From Mycoemilia scoparia (lineage: Eukaryota; Kickxellomycota; Kickxellomycetes; Kickxellales; Kickxellaceae), in contig JANBPU010000085.1 in assembly GCA_027575805.1 (NCBI GenBank), positions 1 to 64,000 on the forward strand: DNA of 64,000 bases. The letters are read 5' to 3'. The position numbers were made by a program, and so were the translations under genes. Each line of letters opens with the position of its first letter. Position 1 is the stretch's first letter. Positions 43,801-55,082 of the stretch are shown piece by piece. The notes under the pieces are model-generated. The model saw only the letters and a program-made list of their open reading frames with translations. It had not been told where the DNA came from and ran no database searches.

Positions 43801-44925
43801 TCCATAGCCCTATTGGGGCAAATTTCCGCCACCCATTGCTGCTGTTCTGGAAAACCACGGCTGTCGACTGGGAATCTTGAGTATGCGATTTCTTTGATTC
43901 TGGTGAGAGCAGGTCTTTCATCTCATATGTGTCATTGCTCTGGCCATCAGAGACGTTTGGCAAAGACTGTGACCGCACACGGAATAAGGAGCTGCTAGTA
44001 GCCGTTGCTCTGGTTGAAAATGACGACGACTGCTGGTGCTTCATGGCACTAGTGGAATAATTCTCGAGCCCAGCTGAGTTGCTAATGAAGCTGGTTTGCT
44101 CTGGAGATTTTACAGTCTGGGGAACCCCATGACCGCCTGACTCAGTAATCGTTGCAGCGTGCTTTCTGGGAGAAACAATGTTTGCTATTCTCTTTGAGCT
44201 TGACGAAATGGCACCGCTGTATCTATCAAAAACCTTCCCATGGAGACGGCTATGGGCACCATCCTGTTTAGATGATGAGGCTCCTGGCTCTGGGGTTTGC
44301 ACACCTGAAGTAGGACTGCTGGGCGATGTTGGAGGCTCGATCTGCAATGCGCTACTATCGAATAGATCCCATGAGCCATTATCGCTCATCGGATTGCCTC
44401 TGCTTGCTCCTAACCCATGAGTTGATCGATATGTCCGATGCAACAATGCTTCTTCCAACTGGGTTAGTTTTGGTCGTGAGTTATATGTTCTTGCGGCTTT
44501 GGCCTTGGCTAAAGTGGTATGATTAAATGTAGTTGGGTCTATTCTAGAAACAGCTGATGCTGGTGGATTTTTATATTTCCGCCGTGCATTTGACGTTCCC
44601 AGCGAATGACCAGAAATGTTTGTGTCTATTACATTTCATGTAGAAAAGAGGTTAGAAACTGAATGTTGTAGGGCACAGCGGCTGGAGTGGCGGCATGAAT
44701 ACACCTATCATGCACAGACAGGCATATAAAGAGAACAACACAAATTATGCTCTCTTGAACAAATGTGGAGCTTGTTGCCCAATAATTCTTTTTAAATGGG
44801 CCTTTACCTGTGTCAGTTCCTGAAGAAAAGGACCCAGAAGCCGAATCGGTATGCCTCCTCTGTTGCGGCGGTTTCAGAAATTCTCTGCTCACAGACGAGG
44901 CTCCCCGCGAGCCATCTGTATCCAT
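40880..44925 (-). CDS. Chitin-synthase-like protein with altered catalytic motifs
   Basis: Two exons (44808-44925 and 40880-44625, 182-nt intron) give 1287 residues. Layout follows class IV (Chs3-type) chitin synthases: a disordered Ser-rich N-terminus, TM near 365-390, a cytochrome-b5-like domain (SVYDVSEYL, about 540-610), TM near 640-665, a GT2 domain from about 720 (AVVIPCFNEAHDDLSSTIRSVAYSSYP), then C-terminal TMs (about 1070-1170). The usual catalytic signatures are changed. The DAD(T) position reads MEPT (894-897). EDR(YL) reads G-D-G (1007-1009, keeping the putative base Asp). The QRRRW position reads about RARQRF in SRARQRFKTEMH. It may be an inactive or regulatory paralogue, or have shifted substrate. 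The alignment is by eye. It is convergent with the AT-hook gene. Confidence 0.8.
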
Positions 44926-46168
44926 TTTTTATGTTAAATAGTAGTACAAAAGTATTGAAAAATAGTTTCCAAGAGCAGAAGGTCACGCCAAGCATTAAAG
45001 AAAACAACTTGTATGTGAAATAAAGCCCAGGAGCGAGCAAAAGGTCTAGAACTTGATTATGCTCCAGTCATGACAATCGTTATCTGTGCCTAGTTAGTGT
45101 AAATGTGACCCTCCTTAAGGCAATAGGCAAAAGTGATGTACCTTTTTGTGTGAACCTCAACTCCAATTCGCTACAATCTGCCTGAGTGGTAAACAGATTG
45201 TGGTAGTTTTATACAAAGCAACTAATGGAGAGTTGTGTTGCCTTATACTCCTCATAAGCAGTTCATCTATTTAAGTATGGCTGCACCCACAACAGAAGCC
45301 TCGCAAGGAAAGCCCTCAATGAGTTCACATACCCCAAACCATGAGCCTTGTGCCAAATGGCTTTACCCTTAACAAAACAAACAGCGTCACGTGCCACATG
45401 TGTAAGGAGCAACGAACCTCATTACACTAGAACAAGTCGTATGGGGAGTGCTTGGGCGTAAATGTGAGAAATACTAGAAGTTCTTTTTTAGATATCTTCG
45501 TAGCGCTGAGGTAAGGCTAGCTGAAATCCATGAGATGCTATTAGAAAAAAAGAAGCAGTAAGAAGTTGAAGTGGATGCAAGCATGTTTGAACCTTTGTCA
45601 GTAAATGGGTCAGTAATTACCGAAACAAAGAATATTTTACATCAATGAACCACAATATTCATTTGCATGGAGAAATACAACATTTATTGCTTCAGATATC
45701 AGTTTGGAATACTGATGCTAGGCCTTAGGAACCTATTCCAAATGTATAATCACGCTCCATTCCACTCACACTCACACACAATATGAATATGACCTGTAAA
45801 ACGACATAAAGGATAATCTATTATCAGGCATTATGACCTGATGCCTGCTCAGCTTCAATTTGTATTTAAGCACAAGCAAAGTTGAACGGCATATTAAAAA
45901 CCAGGTGTTATACTAGTAACAGGAGCTAGGACAATATGGCAATCTTTTATTGTTTTTTAGGTAACATGTGAGACTGTTAGAAACATTATGCACCTGCAAG
46001 AGGAGGTGTATGAACATTTGAAAAGAATATTTGTTATTTGCGATTTACACCTTTCAGTGCTACAGGTCTGACAGCAATTCCGCTGTGTTATGTGGAATTC
46101 CTATCTAGTAGCCCTTTTTGTACTAGTGATATAGGAATGGCCAAATTCAGTGTCTATGTTGGGTGAGA
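44926..46168. other. Long spacer upstream of the chitin-synthase-like gene
   Basis: No gene is supported. Frames are short and carry no family signature. Confidence 0.5.
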
Positions 46169-46381
46169 ACATAGGAGATTATTTTGAAGGGTTAGTCACT
46201 CATTTGGCATAGTCTCCTCTGGAAGTGTACTAGAACAATCCCTCCAATGCCCCCCAAAAAGTATGATTTATGGGCCAAACTTTCAGGAATGTATGAGGGC
46301 ACACGGGATTGTTTCCTTTTGATGAAGGACCTGCCATTTGGCTGTAATTGCTCCTATAATTGTTGGTCATCACTATGATAT
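46169..46381. mobile_element. Degenerate MITE-like copy
   Basis: The left part CATAGGAGATTATTTTGAAG then GGTTAGTCACT resembles the element terminus. The far part (CATTTGGCTGTAATTGCTCC, TATAATTGTTGGTCATCAC, TATGATAT) resembles the interior and right end of the copies at 1585 and 5699. About 90 bp of unrelated sequence lies between, so this is a diverged or interrupted copy. Confidence 0.45.
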
Positions 46382-47270
46382 ATTGTGCGAGCTTGTAGTT
46401 TAAGTTCTATACTTGTTATAACACAATGTGTCCAGAGTAAGACAAATCAGACATCTGGCCAGCAAGGAAACCACACAGGTGTAGAACCATGTAACTTGGG
46501 AATCGCAATGTTGACGAAGATACCCGACTATCAGCTGGTCGCTATATTTCGTGTTCCCAAGGGGAAATATTGATATAGCAACCACACAATGGGCACACAT
46601 TATTACAAACATCCTTTCAAGAATACGTGCATATCGACCGGAATTGCTTTTTCCGTGGCCGACAGCTAACACTTGAGGCCCATGCGTGACTCCATGCACG
46701 TTGTGAGTAAAAGGATAAGGCCAAAGCCTAGGCAAGATCAACACTCATTTCCTGACTCCTTTTAAAAGTCGCGCTGACTTTGGTCAATCCATGTTTTGAT
46801 AGAAAACTCAGTCACAGGATTATTGGTCGCTGATTGCAGTCTGTGACGACTTCTCATGTCACACTGTTGAATGCCCTTCAAATATTAGGCTGCTGGATAA
46901 ACCACAGTAGAGACAATGTTCCTAACAATCAAACAAGCCCTGAGCGGCCCCTGAAGCGATTTACCCAACTTTGATTTGTATGCATTGTGCTAGTTTTCAA
47001 GATCTCAGGGTGGATCTGGACCCTGTTCAGCTGCTGAGATTTCATATGATAATCGTGGTCCTGCGTTGCTGACTGTGGTCCAAGCTGCCTGCCCTGGCGG
47101 CGTGCTTGGTGTGACTGGCAGCTTGTGTACAATTTGCACATGTTTTGAAGGGTTGCTTTAGGCAAGCCTGCACATATTGCTGTAAATGTCGTATTTAACA
47201 TGAATGGTTGATTGAAGGCGAGGCATGCGAATATATGGTTTTAGTGATAGACATGGCATTTTGCAATTAG
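46382..47270. other. Spacer
   Basis: No gene is supported. It holds the upstream region of the secreted protein gene at 47410. Confidence 0.5.
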
Positions 47271-47278
47271 TATAAAAG
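47271..47278 (+). promoter_or_regulatory. TATA box of small secreted protein gene
   Basis: TATAAAAG lies about 139 bp before the ATG at 47410. The leader between them is C/T-rich, as in strongly expressed fungal genes. Confidence 0.6.
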
Positions 47279-47409
47279 GAGTCTGGCCAGGATGCCTAGG
47301 GATGCTCATTACAAAGCTAAACAGCCTTTTCTTTCTCTACCAATCTCTTGCTCGCGATCCTGCAAAGCCTATCCTGACAATTACCCGCTCGTATCAGTAA
47401 TTATCGATA

Positions 47410-47841
47410 ATGAAGTTCTTTACCACATCTGCCATCTTTGCTGCTGTTGCTGCCCTTGCTGTCTCAGCCAAGGACATCAACCCCGACGTTCTCAGCGAAG
47501 TCTCCAAGAACTGGGGCGCCGTCTCTGATGTTGTCGCAAAGGACCTTCCCATGCTCAAGGGCGTGATGCCAGATGTCTACAACCAGGCCACCCAGGCCAT
47601 CGGTGGCACTGCTCTCCCTCCAAGCTTTGATGAAGGCCTTGTTAGCCGCGTTGCCAATACCCTTCCCGAGGCCGTTCTTAAGCTTCTTCTCTCCAAGGCT
47701 GGTATCGAAGGCGACCCATTTGGTCAGCCCACTGGGGCTACTGAGACTGCTGAGCCCCAGCCAAGCGGCTCTACCCCCCCTACCCCATCCTCGAGCCCTA
47801 GCACCCCACCCGCTCCTCCTGGCAAGTGCAAGCCTCAATAA
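47410..47841 (+). CDS. Small secreted protein with Pro/Ser/Thr tail
   Basis: A single-exon gene of 143 residues. The signal peptide covers about residues 1-20 (MKFFTTSAIFAAVAALAVSA). A helical domain of about 80 residues follows (INPDVLSEVSKNWGAVSDVV to AVLKLLLSKAGIEG). A likely O-mannosylated Pro/Ser/Thr tail (PSGSTPPTPSSSPSTPPAPP) ends GKCKPQ. The only Cys is in the last five residues. Codon usage is C-ending and biased, unlike the spacers and like the tyrosinases, suggesting high expression. No family was recognised; a cell-wall or effector-like secreted protein is inferred. Confidence 0.8.
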   Translation: MKFFTTSAIFAAVAALAVSAKDINPDVLSEVSKNWGAVSDVVAKDLPMLKGVMPDVYNQATQAIGGTALPPSFDEGLVSRVANTLPEAVLKLLLSKAGIEGDPFGQPTGATETAEPQPSGSTPPTPSSSPSTPPAPPGKCKPQ

Positions 47842-47920
47842 TTTATTGTAATTCCTTTTCTGTGATTTTATACAGCTATGCCATGCTTTCTGGTTAAAGC
47901 AATAAATATCTAATATGGCC

Positions 47921-47947
47921 AATAATAATAATAATAACAATAATAAT
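47921..47947. repeat. AAT/ATA trinucleotide microsatellite
   Basis: Tandem AAT units with one CAA interruption lie shortly after the small secreted protein gene. The rest of the spacer to 48446 is AT-rich and empty. Confidence 0.8.
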
Positions 47948-48446
47948 TGATACAACTATTTTTTGTCATGAAAATTTGGCAACAGAAAAGAACAAATGTA
48001 ATATTTATCATAATGAAAAATGCAATCAGAGGCTGCTTATGGACAAAATAATTAAATATCATTGCTTTTTAAAAATAAAAACATGTTTTAGATGGGCAGT
48101 CTTCACTAAACAATCCTCCATCCAGATCGTAGCACTCAACAAGCTATACTACATTTTTATACCCAGGCGTATATTGTGAAACATTATGAATTCTGATGTT
48201 GGTGGTAAATATTCCACACATAGCTAAACTAAAAGAAAACAAATGTCGTATACACTATAAAATCACTACAAATCACCATTAATTATTGTTTGTAATGAGG
48301 TTTCCAGTCGGATAAAAAATTAGTCAAAGCAAATTTTACTAAATTGATAAACATCGAACATATGAGGTGGTTATAAGGAAAGAAAGATAACGGGACATGA
48401 GTATAACATAAATCAATAGTATACTAATCGAAGCCAAGATGTGACT

Positions 48447-49700
48447 CTAACGGTAAAAAGCAACGTGGACGAGTAGTGGATAGTAGTGATATAATACTCC
48501 AAACGTACATACGGCCAGCGAAAGGTAAAGCAATGAATTCGATGCCGATGGTTTTGTTTTTATAGGATTGGAGATTTCACATTCTTGGTTTTTTTCTGTG
48601 GTTGAGTTAGCGTTGTTGTTTTTGGAAGAAACAGAAGCATCCTCGGATGTCTCTGTATCTGATCTGTTGTCCTCGATCTGCTCTCCACTAATAGCACGCT
48701 TTAGAACCTTCAGGAGCAGCCATAGCCAAAATATGAGGATGCACTGCAAAAGGCATAAAAGAGCCAAGAAGCCATACATCAAAGGGTACGTTGCGTACGA
48801 TTGGGCGTTATTTGGATACCGCTTCTCTTCGGGAATAAGGTCCTCTGCCTCTGTCCAGATGCTCCACATCATAATAAAACAAAGGTAATGCTTGTTGATA
48901 AACCAGCTTCCGGTGAACATTGCGAATACATAATTGCACAGGCTATTGAAGCCCATGTAGCGGAGCACTTTGGCCAGCGTCAAAAATATATCTGGTGCGT
49001 CCATTATGACCATGAATACGTGCCCCCACCGCGTAAAGTGCGATTGGTAGGATGCCGTGACAAGAGCAATGGTGATAAAGTGGTGTGTCAGCATCTCGTA
49101 GTGATCCTTGCGGCGCTCCTCGACATAGATGATGTGCAGGTTTTGGATCCAAAACGCTAACTGGACCAGATAGAACCACTTGAGACCATATGGCATGGTT
49201 ATGTGGTCCTCCGGGTACCCGGCATACAGGTTCTTGGTATTTAGCCAGTATGGGCTATCATACATGACTTTCATGCCGATTGTCCACATAACCGTATAGT
49301 ACAAGCACATCCAACCAACTTCACAGAAGCGCAGACTTTTTCGAGACGACCTGATGTTTCCCCATGATGCAAAGATAGGAAACACATAGTCCAGGAAGAT
49401 ATTACGAAGAAATATTAGCTTGACAATCCAGTACCCTATAAAATACACATCGTCTGTCCCCCGTACATATTTGTTTTCTCCAATCTTGTGCTGCATTTCG
49501 ACAAATGGCGTAGCCCAGCTCGCCCCTAGCCAGTATCCAGCCTCCACCGCGACTAATAGGAAGGGCACTATCCAGCGCTCATGTCTATCTATAAACCGGG
49601 TGTTCTGTGGAGTGTCTGTTTTTGGTGGCCGCTTTTGTATCCTGCTTTTTGTCGGCGTGGTGCTATCATTTGCGCAATTTTGTGCCATCACAAGAGGCAT
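48447..49700 (-). CDS. Ceramide synthase (Lag1/Lac1, TLC domain)
   Basis: A single-exon gene of 417 residues; the frame opens with TTG, but the first ATG is at 49700. It N-acylates sphingoid bases with acyl-CoA in the ER. Multiple TM segments start at about residue 45. The Lag1 motif is complete: RRKDHYEMLTHHFITIALVTASY with the His pair H206/H207, then RWGHVFMVIMDAPDIFLTLAKVLRYM with D234 and D237. The tail has an acidic Ser-rich segment (DNRSDTETSEDASVSS, likely CK2 sites, which regulate yeast Lag1) and a further hydrophobic segment near the C-terminus. Neighbouring genes encode GPI-type secreted proteins, whose anchors use ceramide in fungi; the link is only suggestive. Confidence 0.93.
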   Translation of the reverse strand: MPLVMAQNCANDSTTPTKSRIQKRPPKTDTPQNTRFIDRHERWIVPFLLVAVEAGYWLGASWATPFVEMQHKIGENKYVRGTDDVYFIGYWIVKLIFLRNIFLDYVFPIFASWGNIRSSRKSLRFCEVGWMCLYYTVMWTIGMKVMYDSPYWLNTKNLYAGYPEDHITMPYGLKWFYLVQLAFWIQNLHIIYVEERRKDHYEMLTHHFITIALVTASYQSHFTRWGHVFMVIMDAPDIFLTLAKVLRYMGFNSLCNYVFAMFTGSWFINKHYLCFIMMWSIWTEAEDLIPEEKRYPNNAQSYATYPLMYGFLALLCLLQCILIFWLWLLLKVLKRAISGEQIEDNRSDTETSEDASVSSKNNNANSTTEKNQECEISNPIKTKPSASNSLLYLSLAVCTFGVLYHYYPLLVHVAFYR

Positions 49701-50229
49701 TTTGGGCAAGAAAATATGTTAAATAGAAGTATAATCAATAAGGCAAAACAAACGGAACAGACAAGATGTTGATACTGAACATGCTAGCAACAAAAACAAA
49801 TCCTCCTGCTGCACTTTGTAAAGTCGCTAGTCAAAGTAGCTAATAATTAGTGCAAATCATGGGTAAAGAAAAAACACAACTGTGGATAAGACAGCAACAA
49901 TGGACTTCAGTGTAGACCGGTTTTAATTGCCAACGAAGTGTCTGAAATGCCTGGCTGAGGGCAACCCAAACTTTTGTGGTTTAGCTCACTTGGGACTCTA
50001 AACTAGCCCAGTAACCACAAATGCATGGTCTGCTTGTGGATAATGCACACCAGACCACGGATTGATTCCATTAGTCAAAGCTCAAAGAGATGCTTGGTAA
50101 TTTCTGCCGAAAAGCCATGTTCGCCATCCTTCCAACCATACACCACACAAGCCATCTTTCTGTTTCTACAAAGGAGTAGCGAGCGCATTGCTTTATTGGC
50201 ACTGATTAGACAGCAGATTTCTAATGATC
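49701..50229. other. Spacer
   Basis: Promoter side of the ceramide synthase gene. No other gene is supported. Confidence 0.5.
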
Positions 50230-50399
50230 TTAAAAACACAGCAAGCAGTTCTCCGCCAAAAGGGAACATATGGATACCCCCGCACATTCCCTGCAAATAA
50301 GCTCACAAGCTATGCATTTTGGCTGGAGTCTCAGCGATGATTGGCCAGTACCCAAGGGGATATCCTAGTACCACCACCCTTTTAGAGGAGGCTCTGCCG
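50230..50399. repeat. Second dispersed repeat family, copy B
   Basis: Shares ordered blocks with 1872-2047 in the same orientation: AGTTCTCCGCCAAAAGGGAA, CGCACATTCCCTGCA, AAGCTATGCATTTTGGCTGG, AGTCTCAGCGATGATTGGCC and ATCCTAGTACCACCACCC. Identity by eye is about 80 percent. Copies are 48 kb apart. Sequence from 50400 to 51022 is gene-free. Confidence 0.65.
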
Positions 50400-51022
50400 C
50401 TTGATCGAGCCCGACCATGTATTGGGTTTTACCAGCACCAAATCATTGTAGCCGACGTTTAACCCACACATCATGTTTGCTACTGTTCCAAAGCGCTTTG
50501 TGTTTCAGGATCAGTGGCCAATAAAGCTTACAAGCGGGGCTCATTGATACTCGTGCACTCCCCACAAACAGATAACACACATTCCGTTTATAGTATTTGC
50601 GTGCCACACCATCAAATACTGTGCACATTCCCTGCTCGGATAAAGTTTTTGATGTGTTTGTTTGTGTGCTATGGTTAAAATAATCAAACATCATGGCACG
50701 CTAACTTCCGAAACAGCTCCGTGTCTCCCCTTCTATCTCCGCTTGGGCTTACCATTCCGTCCAAGGAAGGAAACTCGAATACAAAACTATATGATGATTA
50801 AGCATTTTATTACTCCTAGGGAGGTAGCCGTATGCCACACACATCTCGAATACAAAACTATACTCTTGTGGCCATACTTTGCTGCCCCATAAACTTGTAT
50901 AATCATGTTTAGTGCTATGTAAATGTAAAGCACATTTATACTGGGATTTCTTGATTGTTAGAAATAGGGAGAACTATTCTTTCAAGAGCAAGGTCATCGC
51001 TATGAGGGTATCGTGCGTTCGA

Positions 51023-51507
51023 ATGACGTCCAACGCCTTTAAAGCAGCATTCGTAAGTAGATATATAAAAAACACAGCGTCTTTGTAAACAAAGGAACCC
51101 CTTTATACATATCGATAACAACCATGCGTGCTTTTGCACAATAGCCAACACGGCCTACATGGTCAGTCGCATCCCTTTTGCCGTCTCACAAGCAAAGCTC
51201 CACATCATCGACAGGACCCATTTCGGCCAGGGACGCAGAGGCACTGGCCTCATCAGCCCAACTCATATTCGCAAACGAGAATGGCATTGCTGTGAAGCAA
51301 ATCAACAACCTCAACACATTTGTCAGCCACATAAAGGAACTAGATATTGACGAAAACATAGTGCCGCTGTCTAGGTTAACCCCACCACTTCGCTTGAGCT
51401 CTCTGGAACTCAAAGGCACTTCGAGTCTGCCCAAAACCAACGCCAACTACTTGAAAATGGCCGAAAAGACCCATGGCAAATTCTATATCACTGATTCTAC
51501 TTTTTAG
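51023..51507 (+). CDS. 130-residue spliced orphan, possibly mitochondrial
   Basis: Exon 1 (51023-51052, ten codons) joins exon 2 (51145-51507) across a 92-nt intron with a GTAAGT donor and an ACAATAG acceptor in phase 0. The product starts MTSNAFKAAFPTRPTWSVAS and is basic and Ser/Thr-rich without acids over its first 35 residues, as expected for a mitochondrial presequence (inference). The rest (DAEALASSAQLIFANENGIA, NTFVSHIKELDIDENIVPLS, EKTHGKFYITDSTF) has no recognised family. Upstream frames are closed, so the ATG is well supported if the intron is real. Confidence 0.6.
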
Positions 51508-51822
51508 TCCCTGTATGTATGTATAGTAGCAAGCAAACATCACACACATACATTACTGTCCAATAAAAGATTAATAACAACATTATGTGACCTGTTTTCC
51601 AATACTGGTTTCGCTTGCTTAATTATATGTATTCAAAATCTTAAAAGTTGTGGGGGGGGGGCAGGAAGGTAAAAAATGTTTGTGTCGGGAAACACGCCTG
51701 AAAATAACCATTGGGAAATTCTGGAAAAGTTAAACGTTAGAGAGAGTGTGTGTGAGAGGAGGGGGAGCGACAAGAATAATTGTCCATTGTGCAAAAGGCG
51801 GAAGTTACGCTAATCAATCATC

Positions 51823-52251
51823 TTAGAAAAGAGCGACACCAGCAGCAACAGCGACGGCGGCAACAGACATGGCGATCTTGGCTGCAGCACCCTCGCTATC
51901 GGACTCGCTGTCGCTTTTACCAGAAGATCCCTTGGAGCCAGAGGCCTTGTCGGACTTGGAGCCAGACTCAGCGCCGGACTCGGAGCCACTTTCCTTTGCA
52001 GAAGCAGCACCTAGGGGAATGTGTAAGAATATTAAAGATGTTAGGATGGCGGCGCTCATCAACTCTGGATAGAATGCATGGGCAAAAAGCATATACTATG
52101 TGAATGCAGAGGAATCCTTACCAGACTCGGCACCGGAAGCGGTGATTCCAGTGGCCTCGCCAACATCACCGGAGGCGGCGGAGTCAGAGGCAGCGTTGAC
52201 AGCAACGAAAGCGGCGGTGGCAACGAGAGCGGTGGCGGTGTAGAAGTGCAT
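51823..52251 (-). CDS. Small GPI-anchor-type Ser/Gly-rich secreted protein
   Basis: Two exons on the minus strand (52122-52251 and 51823-52010, 111-nt intron) give 105 residues. A signal peptide (about 1-20, ending FVAVNAAS) is followed by low-complexity Ser, Gly, Glu, Lys and Asp sequence (KESGSESGAESGSKSDKASG). A C-terminal hydrophobic segment, AKIAMSVAAVAVAAGVALF, ends the protein without a polar tail, which is the usual GPI-attachment layout. Strong C-ending codon bias in exon 1 suggests high expression. A surface or wall protein is inferred; no family was recognised. Confidence 0.8.
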
Positions 52252-52387
52252 GTTGTGGCAGTGTTTGGCTCTGAAGTAAAGTGGCGGAGAGTTGAAAAGA
52301 CAAGTGGTGGTAGGGAAACTGTGTCGTGAATATAGAGTAGGGGAGATGTTTGAATGAATGCTTTTGATGCCAGCAGGCCCTAGGGCG

Positions 52388-52395
52388 TTTTTATA
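52388..52395 (-). promoter_or_regulatory. TATA box of the GPI-type protein gene
   Basis: On the minus strand TATAAAAA followed by CGCCC lies about 137 bp before the ATG at 52251, matching the promoter layout of the other secreted protein genes. The spacer from 52396 to 53339 contains only unconvincing frames. Confidence 0.5.
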
Positions 52396-53339
52396 GTGAT
52401 CTGGAGGTGGGGCAACGAGTGCTTGCCTTGAATCCCGGATACAGAGCAAATACGGCCCAACAGTGCATAGCCTGCCAATGAAATATGCCTCTGTGGAGTA
52501 CAAGTGTCTCCACAATCTACAAACTTCCAACTGTTGTTATTGCTCAGATACAGACATGAGGCTGTCACTATAACTGGTCAGCACTTTAATGGTCTTCTTG
52601 GCACAAGGTGTGGTGATGCAGGGCCCTGGCATCATCCGCCTTTGTACGTGCTTTGATCTACAGCTCGTACTGCAGGTATTGTCCTCTCCCTCAGTGCCCT
52701 GGTAATCCTGATACTGGAACCGGTGCGGTTTACGCACTATGTGTTGATAATCAATGTACCTATGGCCCTTAAGTCCACAACACCGCATATCCATATAGGC
52801 TGGATACCAAGACCGGTCCTTGCCAGTACTGGCCAAACGGACTTTTCTGCCAAAGTGCCAAGTTGTGCTGGCGAGGAGGAATGTAATTAAGGAGCACAAG
52901 CACCATTTGAGCACCTGTACCAAGAAAGCAGGACATCGTGTTTGCGGCCTACACGCCCCTCCCCCAGAGAGCCCCGCAATCTACAGCAAAAGATGCGTAC
53001 CATCGATTGCCAATGTTGTGGTGATGAGATATTGCAGGGCGGGCACGCCGTATAAAACTATTTCCACCTCCAATAGTGCGAGGCAGCTGCTAATGGAGCC
53101 AATAAATGCTGTAGAACCAAGTGGAAGCAGCGGTCCCAAATGCAATCCCACAGCACAGCAAAGAACAGGATATGTCACCAGATTTTACACAGAAACCAAA
53201 CAGTATCATACCAGCCAGTAGTGCGAAAGCGGGATTTATTAATGTGCTGGGGGTCGCTAATAGAAAACAAATACTAATCTCTCATCAAGAGAGTGGCCGT
53301 GGTGTGGTTTGAAGATTAGTTGGCCTGTACCACAGGGGT

Positions 53340-55082
53340 TTATACCATCAAAACAAAAGCAACTGCAATACACATTGGGATCAGGCTATTGTAGAAGCGA
53401 CTGTTGCCGGATGAGCCATTGTCTCCATCCTCGTCTGAGTCATCGCCACTTGCAATCACCGTGTGGACTCGGTAAGTGGCCACGTATGTCTTGCCATCAA
53501 TCACCGTGAGCGATAGCTTTTCTCCCTTCGTGTTGAAAAATCCGGTTTGGGTCTTTGTGTTTACCTTGCCGTCGGACTCAAACGTGCTTGTCTCAAGCGA
53601 TGTTATAATGGGGTCTGAAGAAACCGGCTCAAGCTCCAATGAAGACGAGATGCTGGTCACAGGCTCTCTAGTGCGAGACTTGGACGTTCTTGGTGGAGAA
53701 GGGCTTGGTGGGCTTGTAGGCATTTCTGAATCTTCATCTGAAGGGCTGTTGCTAGGGTGGGGTGATGGTGATGGTGATGGTGATGGTGATGGTGAGGGAG
53801 AGGGAGAGGGACGCGTAGGGCGGCTAGGAGTCTCCCTGCTCTTTGAAGAAGTCTCGTTTTCCGATGCGCCACCATTGTCATCACTGCTGCTTTTAGTGCT
53901 GCCGCTATCTGGATGCGAATCCGACTCCTTCTCGCTGGTGCTGTGGCTGCTGCTGTGCGAAGGCTTTGGATCTAATGCGAACAAGTATACATACAAAATG
54001 AACTAGTCAGTGTCTATTTGTTTATATATAATAGACATGTAGTCCCTACGGTTGATAATAGGTAGAGGGAGGCTATATAGGGACTGGGTCAGAACAAGCC
54101 CTTTGTATAGACAGGGAGAGAGGGTGATCTGGGCTAAATGCTGTATTTAAGACATGAATTGTATTGCGCAGATACAAAGGGCACTAGCTTCTAAACTCCA
54201 ACGACATGTACCTGACACTGAGGACCCATGGCTGCTTGGGCTAGAGCTGCTCTCATGTTGGTTCTGACTTGAATGGCCAGACGATGGCTGAGATTCATTA
54301 CCTGAACTCATTTCTGTATTAGATCCGCTGCTTTCTTCAATACTGCTATCTTCACTTCCGCTACTATCTATATTTTCGGAATCACTTATTTGTGAGCCAT
54401 TGGTACTGGATTCTTCCTGCTGGCTTATAGAAGGGGTGTCTTCAGTGGGATTTATGTGTGCATCTTTGCCATCTGACTTCGGTATGCCACCTTGGTCATC
54501 CTCAGTGTCTACATCAGAAGGTGATAGCTGTGCGCTTCCTGAGGTTTGGGAAGTAGATTTGCTGATGGCTTTCTGCTGTTCTAAAATGGGGCTTGGCGGT
54601 GTGGAAATGGGCTCTGAATCAATGGGGGATGAGGCTATTTTTGTAGCAGAGTTTGTTAGGAGGATGTGTTGTTTGACCAGAGGGGATTTGCTTCTGTATA
54701 GGAAGGAGGGAAAGGCGCTAACCCAAGGGTAGGTGTCAAGAGTATGGCGCTCTGACCACGTATATTGTCATTGATAGGAGATGACACACAAAGTCGTATT
54801 AACTAACTACCTTGGACTCAATGGCGGAATCCTACTTACCATCATCTTTACTTGCACTACTCCCATGGCCTGTAAAGTAAAACAGACATATTAGCTTAGC
54901 CATTAGCAACCAAAGATCTGATAGTATAGATAAACCTCTGGTTGTCTCTAAAAGACTGCTGCCCTCTGCTTACCAGAACTCTCATCTTTTAGAGCGTCGT
55001 TGTCTTTTTTGTCTTGAGCAACAACTGTTGTGATGAGCGCAAACAGCAAAAATCCTAGGATAAGTGATCTCAGGAGCTTCAT
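53340..55082 (-). CDS. Ser-rich mucin-like secreted protein with SP repeat
   Basis: Four exons on the minus strand (54974-55082, 54840-54869, 54212-54613, 53340-53971) give 390 residues. A signal peptide (MKLLRSLILGFLLFALITTVVAQ) is followed by a long Ser/Thr/Asp/Glu-rich region, then a perfect Ser-Pro dipeptide run (residues near 230-245), then a small ordered-looking segment (SLTVIDGKTYVATYRVHTVI) and a hydrophobic end, FYNSLIPMCIAVAFVLMV. This is the layout of a GPI-anchored, heavily O-glycosylated wall protein. Exon 2 is only 30 nt. The exon 3 acceptor (54614) was set by phase; an alternative upstream acceptor would put a stop in frame. No family was recognised. Confidence 0.65.
53758..53810. 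repeat. Hexanucleotide tract coding the SP run
   Basis: Plus-strand GGTGAT units pass into GGGAGA units. On the minus strand they encode alternating Ser and Pro in the mucin-like protein, so the tract is likely length-variable between strains (inference). Confidence 0.8.

Noticed and set aside
52820..53221. 133-codon plus-strand frame between secreted protein genes
   Set aside because: No signature, scattered Cys/His composition and no promoter context; antisense frames are equally long.
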